Notes: generated by a model not told the origin, from the letters alone. DNA of 64,000 bases from Alkalimarinus coralli (GCF_023650515.1 NZ_CP096016.1:2792001-2856000), one strand, 5' to 3'. Positions 19,758 to 27,875 are shown, counted from the stretch's first letter. Numbers and translations: made by a program.

Positions 19758-20345
19758 GTGCCAGATAACATTCGCCTAATCGTTGGCCTGGGTAACCCAG
19801 GCCGTGAATATGAGAATACCCGGCATAATGCTGGGGCTCTTTTCGTTGAAGACCTTGCTAAAAATTCGGGCAGCTCGCTCAGGCCAGAAAGAAAGTACCA
19901 CGGCTTATACAGCAAAATTAACCTTCATGGTCACGACTTACATCTTTTAAACCCCACCACATTCATGAACCGAAGCGGTTTAGCGGTTAATGCCATTTGC
20001 CAGTTCTTCAAAATCAAACCTGAAGAAGTGCTTGTCGCTCACGATGAACTGGATATTCCGTGTGGAACACTAAAGCTAAAACAAGGTGGAGGTCATGGCG
20101 GACATAACGGGTTAAGGGACATCATTAGTCATTTTGGTGGCAACAAACAGTTTTATAGACTTCGCTTGGGCATAGACCACCCAGGTAGTAGCGAACGAGT
20201 CACCGGCCATGTTCTTGGCAAGATCGGAAAGCAAGAAACCGAGCAACTCAATGCGGTCTTTGATGAAGTCAACCGGGTGCTGCCTGAAATTATCGATGGA
20301 AATTGGCAAAAGGCAATGAACCGCCTTCATGCATTCAAAGCATAG
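19758..20345 (+). CDS. pth: Peptidyl-tRNA hydrolase
   Basis: Pth cleaves peptidyl-tRNAs released during aborted translation. Signature residues are visible: VGLGNPGREYENTRHNAG with the catalytic His in RHNAG, NPTTFMNRSG, and HDELDIPCGTLKLKQGGGHGGHNGLRDI. GTG 19758 is chosen as start because the family begins near VPDNIRLIVGLGNPG; the frame stays open further upstream over the rplY 3' end but without similarity. 195 residues. Confidence 0.96.
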   Translation: MPDNIRLIVGLGNPGREYENTRHNAGALFVEDLAKNSGSSLRPERKYHGLYSKINLHGHDLHLLNPTTFMNRSGLAVNAICQFFKIKPEEVLVAHDELDIPCGTLKLKQGGGHGGHNGLRDIISHFGGNKQFYRLRLGIDHPGSSERVTGHVLGKIGKQETEQLNAVFDEVNRVLPEIIDGNWQKAMNRLHAFKA

Positions 20346-20354
20346 CCCCTTAAT

Positions 20355-20610
20355 ACTACAGCCCCTCAAAACTACAGCTACTCAATCCTTCACCCACTCA
20401 ATACTTCGCCAACTCAATACGACACCATCTCATAGCTATCCTGCCCAACACTATACCTCATCGAAACTATGCCTCATCGAAACTATACCTCATCGAAACT
20501 ATGCCTCACCGAAACTATACCTCATCGAAACTATACCTCATCGAAACTATACCTCATCGAAACTATGCCTCATCGAAACTATACCTCATCAAAACCACAC
20601 CTCCTGAACC
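20355..20610. repeat. 16 consecutive 16-bp tandem units, nine nearly identical
   Basis: Reading in exact 16-base steps from 20355 gives sixteen in-register units. Units 7-15 (20451-20594) are ctatacctcatcgaaa or variants differing at one or two positions (A/G at position 5; one caccg; one caaaa). Units 1-6 and unit 16 are progressively diverged (actacagcccctcaaa, actacagctactcaat, ccttcacccactcaat, acttcgccaactcaat and so on) but keep the period. The array fills the gap between pth and ychF. It has no spacers, so it is not a CRISPR. Confidence 0.92.
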
Positions 20611-20779
20611 CTCGCTCCCTTCAAAAAGTCACACTAAAAGTACATCCAGCAGCTTAAGCAGAGCGATGGCAGCTAATAGCTAGCGCACCTTCCTAGACAA
20701 CAATGCCCCATTTATTTGCTACTTTACAGCAGGTATAATGTCGCCTCTTTTTTATACACGCTTGTCAGAGATTAAGTCT

Positions 20780-21871
20780 ATGGGTTTCAAATGTGGCATT
20801 GTCGGCCTACCAAATGTAGGTAAATCGACACTATTTAACGCACTTACCAAAGCAGGTATTGGCGCAGAAAACTTCCCTTTCTGTACCATCGAACCTAACG
20901 CCGGCGTTGTTCCTATGCCTGACCCTCGACTAGAAAAGCTAAGCGCTATAGTCAACCCTGAGCGTGTAATCCCCACCACCATGGAGTTTGTTGATATTGC
21001 CGGCCTTGTTGCAGGCGCTTCCAAAGGCGAAGGGCTTGGCAACCAGTTTTTGGCCAACATTCGGGAAACGGATGCCATCGCACACGTGGTTCGTTGCTTT
21101 GACGATGAAAATGTTATTCACGTCGCGTCAAAAATTGATCCCGCAGCCGATATCGATGTCATTAACACTGAACTCGCACTCTCCGACCTTGATAGCGTAG
21201 AAAAAGCGATTAAGCGCATCGGCCGCATAGCCAAAGGCGGCGACAAAACAGCCAAAGCACAAATTGAAATTTTGGAAAAGCTACTGCCGCACCTTAATGA
21301 AGCCAAACCTGTTCGTACCGCTGGCCTAACAGATGATGAGTTAGCACTACTTCAAGAGCTGCACCTACTGACCATCAAACCGACCATGTACATTGCCAAT
21401 GTTGATGAAGATGGCTTCGAGAACAACCCACACCTCGATACGGTCAAAGCCATTGCCGCAGAAGAGAACGCTGTTGTTGTGCCTATCTGCAATAAGCTCG
21501 AAGCAGAAATAGCAGAGCTTGATGACGAAGAGAAAGAAGAGTTCCTGGCCGACCTCGGTATGGAAGAAGCGGGGCTAGACCGGGTCATTCGAGCAGGGTA
21601 CGCACTACTTGGGCTCCAGACCTACTTTACTGCAGGTGTAAAAGAAGTAAGAGCTTGGACTGTGCCGGTCGGCGCTACGGCCCCACAAGCGGCAGGCGTT
21701 ATTCATACCGACTTCGAAAAAGGCTTTATTCGCGCGGAAGTCACCTCCTATGACAACTTCATTCAATACAATGGAGAACAAGGCGCAAAAGAAGCAGGCA
21801 AATGGGGGCTAGAAGGCAAAGACTATATCGTTAAAGACGGCGATGTCATGCACTTCCGCTTCAATGTCTAA
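20780..21871 (+). CDS. ychF: Ribosome-binding ATPase YchF
   Basis: YchF is an Obg-family P-loop protein that prefers ATP and binds the ribosome. Sequence features: G1 [11 protein letters not shown], a G3-like [20 protein letters not shown], a NxxE-type G4 region (CNKLEAE) and a C-terminal TGS domain (about residues 280-363). ATG 20780 is chosen, giving 363 residues, the standard length. It closes the conserved prs-rplY-pth-ychF run and lies immediately left of the provirus. Confidence 0.96.
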   Translation: MGFKCGIVGLPNVGKSTLFNALTKAGIGAENFPFCTIEPNAGVVPMPDPRLEKLSAIVNPERVIPTTMEFVDIAGLVAGASKGEGLGNQFLANIRETDAIAHVVRCFDDENVIHVASKIDPAADIDVINTELALSDLDSVEKAIKRIGRIAKGGDKTAKAQIEILEKLLPHLNEAKPVRTAGLTDDELALLQELHLLTIKPTMYIANVDEDGFENNPHLDTVKAIAAEENAVVVPICNKLEAEIAELDDEEKEEFLADLGMEEAGLDRVIRAGYALLGLQTYFTAGVKEVRAWTVPVGATAPQAAGVIHTDFEKGFIRAEVTSYDNFIQYNGEQGAKEAGKWGLEGKDYIVKDGDVMHFRFNV

Positions 21872-21916
21872 TTAATCGTGAATAATCACAACTTGTTGTA
21901 GATTCATGAGTTTGGG

Positions 21917-21933
21917 GGGTTGACATCCCCCTT
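21917..21933. repeat. attL core: 17-bp direct repeat, left copy
   Basis: gggttgacatccccctt occurs here, 46 bp after ychF and 83 bp before the integrase stop codon, and again at 33380-33396 just before tRNA(Met). The two copies bracket every virus-like gene in the window. Confidence 0.85.
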
Positions 21934-22012
21934 TAATACTAGCCGGCGTTATTAATAAACACTTGTTTTACAGGTGTTTTTTCATTTCTATAGCCACCAT
22001 AAATAGGCCAAC

Positions 22013-22031
22013 TGACTACATACTGTCTACA
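22013..22031. repeat. Candidate left integrase arm-type site pair
   Basis: TGACTACA (22013-22020) and TGTCTACA (22024-22031) lie 11 bp apart, over the 3' end of the integrase gene. The same pair with the same spacing, TGTCTACA x2, lies at 33270-33288 near the other end of the provirus, in the same orientation. Confidence 0.6.
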
Positions 22032-23014
22032 CCCTGTAACGGATTTAACCGCAATGCGGCTTCCAGGTGGTCTGGTGCCAGGTGCGCATAGCGCATGGTC
22101 ATTGTGATACTGGAATGCCCTAATATTCGCTGCAACGTCAGAATATTTCCCCCGTTAATCATAAAGTAACTGGCAAATGTATGCCTGAGAACGTGCGCGG
22201 CTTGCCCCTTGGGTAGCTTGATCGACGTTTTAGACAACGCATAGAGAAACGCACTATGCGCCTCCTCAAACCCTTTATACTCTTTGAAATGTGCGGTTAT
22301 CTCACTGTACAACGACTCATTAATCGGTATTGAGCGATTTTTAGAATTCTTGGTATCAACAAACGTGATTAAGCCAGGCTTAACATGTTGAGGCCGTAGC
22401 TGTTCACCCTCACCCCATCGCGCACCAGTCGCCAAGCTGATTTTTGTTATTAGCAGAACATGGGGGTTTCGGGTGGTCGTGCGGATGGTTTGCAGCAGCT
22501 CGGTTATTTGCTCCGGGTCCAGGTAAGACAGCTCGGTTTGAACGATGCGAAACGGACGAACCGGCTTTAGAGGGTTTTCATAGTCAATAACCTGTGTTCG
22601 ATGCAGTTCGTTATACACGGCATTGATATAACCCAGCTCATTATTGCAGGTTTTAGCGGTCGTTCCTGCCCCTCTCCGGGCACTTCGATAATTCGTATAG
22701 GTTTGAGGCTTAAGGTCTTTCGCAACAGGCTCCCCCATTGCTTCACATGCCAGGTACAGCTTTTTCTTACGGCGCTCACCATCTTTGAGGTGCTGACCGT
22801 GGGCTGTGTACCAAAGTTTAACCAGGTCACGCAAAGTGCGCCTATCGGCGGGGGCCGGTGTCCAGTCTTTGTCGGTGTGAGCCTTGTTGAGAATATAGCG
22901 CTGAAAACGCTGCGCCTCGGTTTGGGTGGTGAACCATTTACGGATCCGTTTACCGTTTCGCCCCCAGGGCCATACGTCAACTTTCCATTTGTCACCATCC
23001 TTTTTGACCGTCAT
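22016..23014 (-). CDS. int: Tyrosine-type integrase of the provirus
   Basis: The protein has 332 residues: an N-terminal arm-binding/SAM-like region (about 1-165) and a catalytic domain. Catalytic residues are visible: Arg in ATGARWGEGEQL, Lys in VDTKNSKNR, HxxR in HVLRHTFASYF, His in LGHSSI and the nucleophile Tyr in MTMRYAHL. All are intact. It lies at the left end, reading toward attL, as expected for a site-specific recombinase that acts at the 17-bp repeat. It is 1 base from the toxin gene and may share its transcript. Confidence 0.94.
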   Translation of the reverse strand: MTVKKDGDKWKVDVWPWGRNGKRIRKWFTTQTEAQRFQRYILNKAHTDKDWTPAPADRRTLRDLVKLWYTAHGQHLKDGERRKKKLYLACEAMGEPVAKDLKPQTYTNYRSARRGAGTTAKTCNNELGYINAVYNELHRTQVIDYENPLKPVRPFRIVQTELSYLDPEQITELLQTIRTTTRNPHVLLITKISLATGARWGEGEQLRPQHVKPGLITFVDTKNSKNRSIPINESLYSEITAHFKEYKGFEEAHSAFLYALSKTSIKLPKGQAAHVLRHTFASYFMINGGNILTLQRILGHSSITMTMRYAHLAPDHLEAALRLNPLQGVDSM

Positions 23015-23337
23015 TACTTAATAATCTTCAAATCTGCCTTGCGGCGCTGTTTGGCGTCTCGGTAAAAGTTTTCATGCGGCCCAAGATACATTAGATAGAC
23101 TTCAAGTGCTTTATCATTGAAGTGATACCCTAGTAGTATCTGGCTATCTTCAAGGCTGAATTTGTGCACCCTAAGGTGCTGTAAGTCGCCTTTCTTTTGT
23201 TGGCCTATTTTTGGGTTTTTTATTATCTCTTCAATTTCGTTATCTACGACCTCTTGGTTATCATCGCTCAGGCGATCATAAACCCTATCAAAGGTGCGTG
23301 TGGTATAGACTTCAATTTCTGTCTTTTCGTCTGACAT
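23014..23337 (-). CDS. RelE/ParE-type toxin
   Basis: The 107-residue basic protein matches the RelE/ParE superfamily shape: VYTTRTFDRVYDRL, then LRVHKFSL..SQILLGYHF, a beta-sheet core, and a charged C-terminus HENFYRDAKQRRKADLKIIK. Members are mRNA interferases or gyrase poisons; which type cannot be told. It overlaps the antitoxin gene by 26 bases and ends at the integrase start, so all three form one operon. Confidence 0.8.
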   Translation of the reverse strand: MSDEKTEIEVYTTRTFDRVYDRLSDDNQEVVDNEIEEIIKNPKIGQQKKGDLQHLRVHKFSLEDSQILLGYHFNDKALEVYLMYLGPHENFYRDAKQRRKADLKIIK

Positions 23338-23542
23338 ACTTTTTAACCCGACCTGCTTTTATTTCTGCCTCGGCGACCAATACATCACTTACAAACTCAT
23401 AGGATAAGTCCGGGTTCTCTTCCATTACTCGCCCTATTTTTGCCCAGTGCTCTATTTGTTTGGGTATGGTTCGATTGCTTGCTGAGGCGTAAACCTCAGC
23501 GTCTGCCATTAAATCATCTGACAGTCTGATACTTGTAGCCAT
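23312..23542 (-). CDS. Ribbon-helix-helix antitoxin
   Basis: The 76-residue protein starts with MATSIRLSDDLMADAEVYA, a short beta strand plus helix typical of RHH antitoxins, followed by KQIEHWAKIGRVMEENPDLSYEF and a basic tail. The start at 23542 is chosen for its ggag ribosome binding site; a longer frame to 23605 adds an unlikely leader. It precedes the toxin and overlaps it, the standard antitoxin-toxin order. Confidence 0.8.
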   Translation of the reverse strand: MATSIRLSDDLMADAEVYASASNRTIPKQIEHWAKIGRVMEENPDLSYEFVSDVLVAEAEIKAGRVKKYVRRKDRN

Positions 23543-23662
23543 TTTGGAACTCCATTTAACTTGCATTACAACTACTGTGCAGTTAATTGTAGCAAAATGC
23601 CGCAAATTATTACTATATATATTTTACGCAATGCAGCTTAAAGACCATTAACGAGCAAATTA

Positions 23663-23854
23663 TTAAAAATATCCGAGAACAAAACCAAACAGGGCATAGT
23701 AAGCACACATCAGCAAAATTCTTCTGTTATTGATGTTATTTACCTTGTCCCATGCCTCACAATAACCTTTGTTATAACCAAACGAGTAATAGTCGTTTTG
23801 AAGGTGTTCTAGTAACTTCTCTGCATTTGATTCTATGGTTTGGTCGTTGCTCAT
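23663..23854 (-). CDS. Small provirus protein with C-terminal membrane segment
   Basis: 63 residues from ATG 23854 (tggag just upstream) with a hydrophilic N-terminus and a hydrophobic end (LLMCAYYALFGFVLGYF) that is probably a membrane anchor. The frame is also open to an ATG at 23866. Not recognised; part of the leftward accessory genes. Confidence 0.55.
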   Translation of the reverse strand: MSNDQTIESNAEKLLEHLQNDYYSFGYNKGYCEAWDKVNNINNRRILLMCAYYALFGFVLGYF

Positions 23855-23893
23855 ATTAGGCTCCATAACTCTAAAAGGAGGCCACTATAGCAC

Positions 23894-24151
23894 TCATCCA
23901 GGTGGCAAGTGTAAGCTAGCAATATATTTAACAACGCCAAAAGCAGCTGTTCCCATTACACTAAAAATTAAGACGTAGTCTTTTAACCTAGCCCCTCTAA
24001 TCTCTTTAATATCCTGCTTAAATTCCCCGCAATTACTTTTTAAATTATCAATATCCTTCTCAATATTTGAAACTTTTTTATCCAGCTTCACGACTTTAGG
24101 AGATAAGTCTTCTAATTCTTTTGAATTTATATAAATGCCGATGCGCTTCAT
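23894..24151 (-). CDS. Small coiled-coil protein with membrane segment
   Basis: 85 residues: a heptad-rich region (about 15-45, VVKLDKKVSNIEKDIDNL), a short basic stretch and one membrane segment (YVLIFSVMGTAAFGVVKYIA). The layout resembles small phage membrane-associated accessory or exclusion proteins, but no family is recognised. Its ATG overlaps the stop of the upstream gene. Confidence 0.6.
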   Translation of the reverse strand: MKRIGIYINSKELEDLSPKVVKLDKKVSNIEKDIDNLKSNCGEFKQDIKEIRGARLKDYVLIFSVMGTAAFGVVKYIASLHLPPG

Positions 24152-24432
24152 GTTCCATCCTTATATCTTGGTTCAAACCCTTCCAGAAGCTCTTTGGCAA
24201 GGTCGAACTTAAACGACATTACATAGGCGCAGCGGCCGCAAATGATTTCAAAATTCATCTTGTCATTTCGTTCTCCGTCAGCTTGAAACAATCCATCGTT
24301 ATTACACATAGGGCATTCAAAATCATCGCCTTTTACGGTTCTTACATACTGTCCAAATTTCTCAATCATTACCGGCTCCCATGGGTCTATGTCAGCCGGT
24401 ATCTTATCTTGTTCGTATATCTCTTCACTCAT
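24148..24432 (-). CDS. Zinc-ribbon-like small protein
   Basis: 94 residues with two metal-binding pairs, FECPMCNNDG and IICGRCAYV, that probably hold zinc. The N-terminus is acidic. It overlaps the next gene by 4 bases. Function unknown; a regulatory or nucleic-acid-binding role is only a guess. Confidence 0.6.
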   Translation of the reverse strand: MSEEIYEQDKIPADIDPWEPVMIEKFGQYVRTVKGDDFECPMCNNDGLFQADGERNDKMNFEIICGRCAYVMSFKFDLAKELLEGFEPRYKDGT

Positions 24433-24490
24433 TTATTTCTCCAAATCTCCAAAATTTTTGCCGATATCGAATAACCTTCCCGGGTGGGCT

Positions 24491-24763
24491 TTAGCCGTTG
24501 CTTAACTTCCGTTGCTCCTCAATCTCAGGGCTGATCTGCCCTGCTTCCGGTGCGACCTCGTCGGTCATTAGCCAGAGCGTGTACTTTTTAAAGCGATCGC
24601 TTTTTGTAATTTTCTCAAGCTCAATACCATTCGGTGTTCGCCTTCCTGTTTCATATTTTTTAATTGCAGATATTGAAAGACCCGCCTCTTCGCTAAATTC
24701 TTTCTGAGTTAACTCCTCTGCCTTCCTGATAATTTTTATTTTTTCACACATATTCATTGACAA
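24491..24763 (-). CDS. XRE-family (CI-like) repressor
   Basis: 90 residues with a Cro/CI helix-turn-helix at about 8-62: KIKIIRKAEELTQKEFSEEA, then GLSISAIKKYETGRRTPNG. A short C-terminal tail follows. It is divergent from the early rightward gene at 24852, with GTTCC-type palindromes in between, the layout of a lysogeny switch. It is short for a classical CI and lacks a peptidase domain, so release would not be by RecA-stimulated self-cleavage. Confidence 0.8.
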   Translation of the reverse strand: MSMNMCEKIKIIRKAEELTQKEFSEEAGLSISAIKKYETGRRTPNGIELEKITKSDRFKKYTLWLMTDEVAPEAGQISPEIEEQRKLSNG

Positions 24764-24764
24764 G

Positions 24765-24810
24765 GTTCCACTTGTACTCCTATCATTACCTTAATTGTTC
24801 CATTCGGAAC
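24765..24810. promoter_or_regulatory. Candidate repressor operators
   Basis: A perfect palindrome GTTCC-ATTC-GGAAC lies at 24797-24810, and a similar but imperfect GTTCC-ACTT-GTACT at 24765-24778, 32 bp (about three helical turns) apart. Both lie between the divergent repressor and the early gene, immediately upstream of the repressor start codon. Confidence 0.6.
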
Positions 24811-24851
24811 ATTTAAGACCTTTTAAGACGCAAAACCTTAGGATAGTAACA

Positions 24852-25073
24852 ATGAATAGCCCAGTTTTGTATATCGATACGCCATATTTATCGATCGATG
24901 AATACGCCAGGCGGGCCGGTTTGTCCGCTGAACAGGTTCGTTCGAGAATCAAAAAGGCCATGATTCCGTCGATTGTGCTGGCCTCAGAACCCGGCAAACG
25001 TGGCGCCATCATGGTGAATAACGCTTTGCTGATTAAGGAAGCCATGGAACAAGAGGGTTGGAGAGATGAGTAA
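24852..25073 (+). CDS. Small DNA-binding protein (Cro/excisionase-like)
   Basis: 73 residues from ATG 24852. LSIDEYARRAGLSAEQVRSRIKKAMIPSI looks like a winged or MerR/AlpA-type helix-turn-helix, as in excisionases and Cro-like regulators. It is the first rightward gene opposite the repressor. Whether it is Cro, Xis or both is open. It overlaps the next gene by 8 bases. Confidence 0.65.
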   Translation: MNSPVLYIDTPYLSIDEYARRAGLSAEQVRSRIKKAMIPSIVLASEPGKRGAIMVNNALLIKEAMEQEGWRDE

Positions 25074-25275
25074 GGAAGACCAAAGAAAGCTTGTTGAAGC
25101 CGCTACGACCATTGGTGCCATAGCTGAGTGCAATTGCCACTACACCGAAGGTTTAGCCAGAAAGATTGCCGCTACCGGTAAAAGCGTGGGCGATCTGACC
25201 GTGGCCGAGTTGATGAACATCGATGTGGATTACGCACAAGAGTACAACGATATGCTGCCCACACTGGGGCGATAG
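25066..25275 (+). CDS. Small hypothetical early protein
   Basis: 69 residues, mostly helical and acidic (SVGDLTVAELMNIDVDYAQEYND), with Cys at CNCH. It overlaps the upstream gene, so it is translated with it. Not recognised. Confidence 0.55.
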   Translation: MSKEDQRKLVEAATTIGAIAECNCHYTEGLARKIAATGKSVGDLTVAELMNIDVDYAQEYNDMLPTLGR

Positions 25276-25368
25276 CCATTTACAACAACCATTACTTTAG
25301 CAGTAGCAGGAACCACTGCATTAACACCAGGGAACGGGGAGAAAAGAAGAGCATAAGGTAAGTAGTCT

Positions 25369-25539
25369 ATGTCCCGTGAAGAAGAAATCGTCAGCAGTGC
25401 AATTATTGCTAAACAGCTTTTAATGAAATTGCGTTACTGTGACGACCCTTTGACCCGTGAAGCCCTGTCTGAATATGCCATGCAAATGGTAGGGCACATA
25501 ATTGAACACCTTGAAGCCACTACAAACCTAAACGATTAG
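25369..25539 (+). CDS. Small hypothetical early protein
   Basis: A 56-residue frame beginning MSREEEIVSSAIIAKQLL and ending EATTNLND, predicted all-helical, with aaggtaag upstream of the ATG. It fits exactly between its neighbours and stops 10 bases before the Rep gene. Not recognised. Confidence 0.5.
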   Translation: MSREEEIVSSAIIAKQLLMKLRYCDDPLTREALSEYAMQMVGHIIEHLEATTNLND

Positions 25540-25548
25540 GGGTAGCTA

Positions 25549-26241
25549 GTGAGTTCAGCAACCATCAGCGGTAACCGGTGCGGGCATGACAAGAATGACC
25601 TTAAGGTATTTCGTGAGCACCGTAACGGCTTTATCAATGAAACCCAGAAGACCATCAGACTATGGGCTTCTAACCCTTTCCGCTATTTAAGATCGGCCCG
25701 CACCCAACGACTTCAAAAAGCAAAACGCCAGGTTAGAAGCGAACGCCGTGAAGCGGTGGCCTCGGTGTTATGTTACATGATGAGTTATTCCAACTTTGCC
25801 ACTCTTCATCTGGGCGTGGTGGATGAAGGTACCGGTAAGTTTGTGCGCTTTGGTTGCCAGCATATGGCCGACAAGACCGGCCTTTCGTTATCCCGCATCT
25901 GGCAAGCCTTGAGTGATATCAGGAAATGGGGCTATGCCAATACCATTCGCAAGTCAGAACGTGATACAGAGGGCGAGCTAGTGCACACCGTGGCGGTTCG
26001 TTCGATCTCTGTTAAGTTGTTCCATGAGCTGGGCCTGTTTACCAAATTCCAGAAGTTCCAGGAGAAGGCCCGTAAGAAACTAAAGAAAAAGCTCAACGCC
26101 ATTCAAAACCGCATCAGCAGAGAGACATTTACATCCTACATGCGCGACATAGCCGCCGCTGAGGGGCTTGATAGCCCTGATGACCACCGAAACTACCTTA
26201 AACAACTCGCACAATCCCTCAAGCCTCAGTGTACTAACTGA
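25549..26241 (+). CDS. Putative plasmid-type replication initiator
   Basis: 230 residues from a GTG. The middle has a winged-helix pattern (FGCQHMADKTGLSLSRIWQ, then ALSDIRKWGYANTI) and the C-terminus is strongly basic (EKARKKLKKKLNAIQNRIS). This resembles RepA initiators of the IncFII type more than the rolling-circle P12 of PM2; no HUH or Tyr-based nickase motif is visible. It is directly upstream of a hairpin-rich non-coding stretch that could be its origin. Function is inferred. Confidence 0.5.
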   Translation: MSSATISGNRCGHDKNDLKVFREHRNGFINETQKTIRLWASNPFRYLRSARTQRLQKAKRQVRSERREAVASVLCYMMSYSNFATLHLGVVDEGTGKFVRFGCQHMADKTGLSLSRIWQALSDIRKWGYANTIRKSERDTEGELVHTVAVRSISVKLFHELGLFTKFQKFQEKARKKLKKKLNAIQNRISRETFTSYMRDIAAAEGLDSPDDHRNYLKQLAQSLKPQCTN

Positions 26242-26823
26242 CTTACTGGCTCGGTCTACCGAGAGGCTGGACTGTACCTGAAAGTATTTAAGCGCTGCTT
26301 TGCACCCTATAACTTACGCTTTGCCCTACTTGTTAGGGCTTTTTTTTGCCTGGCATTTATGGTGCCGCCTCACTTTCCTGAGTTATACACAATTAAGTCT
26401 TTGTCGCTTTTATGCGGTATGCCCCGTTTATTTATTAACAGTTAAGTCTTAGCCCGATAATGGATAGGTCTATGACTAAACACTACGTGAAAATTACTAC
26501 GTAATATAAAGGCCTACGGCCTAAGAATGCCTCGACAAGTCGAGAAGTTCTTTTCACTCAAGCGCCGTTTGGCTTATCCGTGCCTAAAGTTCAAATTCTG
26601 GGGCCTCTGGAGCCTGTAAGGGCTTTATTAACCACCGCAAGCGGTGGAATTCCATATCTGATTCAAAATCGCGCTGTTGCGCCGTGAGAGCGCATACCAC
26701 TAGCCAGCCCTGTGCAGCGGCTTATGCCCTTCGGGCTTTTGATAGTGCAAAACTATAAGAATTTGCTTTTTGATAGCCTGTATGAATAATCAGCTGTGTA
26801 TTTATCCATAGGAGTATGCAGTC
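26242..26823. other. Hairpin-rich non-coding region, candidate replication origin
   Basis: 582 bp without a gene inside an otherwise packed provirus. It holds a terminator (26323-26347) and a series of short perfect hairpins: attac-tac-gtaat (26495-26507), aggcc-tac-ggcct (26510-26522), ctcgac-aa-gtcgag (26531-26544), ccaccgc-aa-gcggtgg (26632-26647) and gccc-ttc-gggc followed by four T (26726-26740). Position just after Rep suggests an origin, a packaging signal or a structured RNA. Confidence 0.55.
26323..26347 (+). terminator. Rho-independent terminator after rep
   Basis: Stem gcccta / tagggc with loop cttgt, followed by eight T. It lies 80 bp after the Rep stop codon and closes the early rightward transcript. 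Confidence 0.85.
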
Positions 26824-26985
26824 ATGGACAATCAGTTTTTAATCGAACGGACTCAAAAGTTAATTGAGCGTGCAGATGCGTTTAAGCACCCCATGCTTCC
26901 CAAAGAAGCGAAAGAGGTGATAACCGAGGCGGCTCGGTTGTTAGGTGAACTGGCAACCAGAGAGGTGACTCGTGGCGAAGCGTGA
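26824..26985 (+). CDS. Small hypothetical protein, first of the late cluster
   Basis: 53 residues beginning MDNQFLIERTQKLIERADAF, helical and charged, with aggag upstream. Its end overlaps the next gene by 14 bases. Not recognised. Confidence 0.55.
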   Translation: MDNQFLIERTQKLIERADAFKHPMLPKEAKEVITEAARLLGELATREVTRGEA

Positions 26986-27394
26986 TAACCCGGTGCTGGG
27001 CACCATTCAATGTGACGGTTGCGGCGGTACGGCATCCGTTCATCAGGCCAGACGCGGTTCTGGCCGGTTCCTTTATACCCGTTGCGGTGAGTGTGGTGCA
27101 GACCAGCGAACCGGAAAAGCGGTTCAAACCCGGTTGTACAACCAAACAGAATGGCGCGCCGGCGCGGATCCGGTTAAGCCACCCAATGTGGCTGAAAAGT
27201 CGGTTGTAGAACCGAGCGAACCTAGTAAACATGGGGGGTCTGGCGATATCGGCGGATCCGGTTGTACAACCGAAAACGAACCGGACACAACCGAGATTGA
27301 ACCGGCCGAACAACCGGCAACAACCAAGAAAAAATGGGCACCACTGGCATTTTTGGGAATGGTAGCGGCGGGCTTACTGGCATTTGCCAGCTAA
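26972..27394 (+). CDS. Zinc-ribbon protein with C-terminal membrane anchor
   Basis: 140 residues from a GTG (start AKRDNPVLGTIQCDGCGG). The N-terminus has CDGC and CGEC pairs; the middle is a low-complexity Glu/Pro/Thr linker; the end is a membrane segment (WAPLAFLGMVAAGLLAFAS). The linker region has a repeated ccggttgtacaacc-like DNA element. Probably a virion membrane or assembly protein; not assigned. Confidence 0.6.
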   Translation: MAKRDNPVLGTIQCDGCGGTASVHQARRGSGRFLYTRCGECGADQRTGKAVQTRLYNQTEWRAGADPVKPPNVAEKSVVEPSEPSKHGGSGDIGGSGCTTENEPDTTEIEPAEQPATTKKKWAPLAFLGMVAAGLLAFAS

Positions 27395-27419
27395 TTAACC
27401 AGGTTAAGGAACCTATAGC

Positions 27420-27875
27420 ATGAGTGACGTAGTAGAACTGGATGCAGTTGAAGAAAATGAAGAGTTCGGGCTGGATGATCTGATCGAGGCCGAAAGCGTT
27501 GAAGCCGCTAACCAGGCACAGGCCGAAAATGAACCCTCGGTTGATGAGTTGGAACGTGCCCGGGCGTTTGCTGAAAAGTTAAACGGGGGCTTTCTGTGGG
27601 GTGTTGATCGGTTCGTTTGTCCATCGGCCAATATTGATGAGTTGATTGACCGGGAAGCAGGAACCGAGGCGTTAACCCCTTTGGCGCTGGAAATGGGCGG
27701 CACCATGCCCCCTTGGTTAGCCGAAGCACTCAAGAAATATGACCCGTACATCAAAGCGGGAACCTATATGGGTGTGACGATCTGGACGGCTCAGCAGATC
27801 GAAAAGCAAATTCAGGCCGCAAATGAAGAGCAAAAACCGGAACGCCCCGGGGAGACAATCAATGGCGAGGAATGA
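27420..27875 (+). CDS. Hypothetical acidic late protein
   Basis: 151 residues with a strongly acidic N-terminal third and a more hydrophobic part (EMGGTMPPWLAEALKKYDPYIKAGTYMGVTIWTAQQIEKQI). It precedes and overlaps the packaging ATPase by 14 bases, so it is translated with it and may help packaging or assembly. Not recognised. Confidence 0.6.
   Translation: MSDVVELDAVEENEEFGLDDLIEAESVEAANQAQAENEPSVDELERARAFAEKLNGGFLWGVDRFVCPSANIDELIDREAGTEALTPLALEMGGTMPPWLAEALKKYDPYIKAGTYMGVTIWTAQQIEKQIQAANEEQKPERPGETINGEE

Noticed and set aside
20451-20594. CRISPR-like appearance of a regular repeat
   Set aside because: Units abut directly with no spacers, are only 16 bp, and no cas gene is present.
20329-20683. 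Several overlapping open frames of 60-92 codons with repeated HRNYTSSKL or LIETMP peptides
   Set aside because: They are translations of the 16-bp repeat array; three frames are open at once because of the repeat, with no ribosome binding site.
21874-22015. Integration into the ychF 3' end
   Set aside because: ychF keeps its full length and stop codon; the 17-bp repeat lies 46 bp beyond it.
25549-26241. Rolling-circle Rep like PM2 P12
   Set aside because: No HUH or catalytic Tyr motif is visible; the sequence looks like a winged-helix plasmid initiator.
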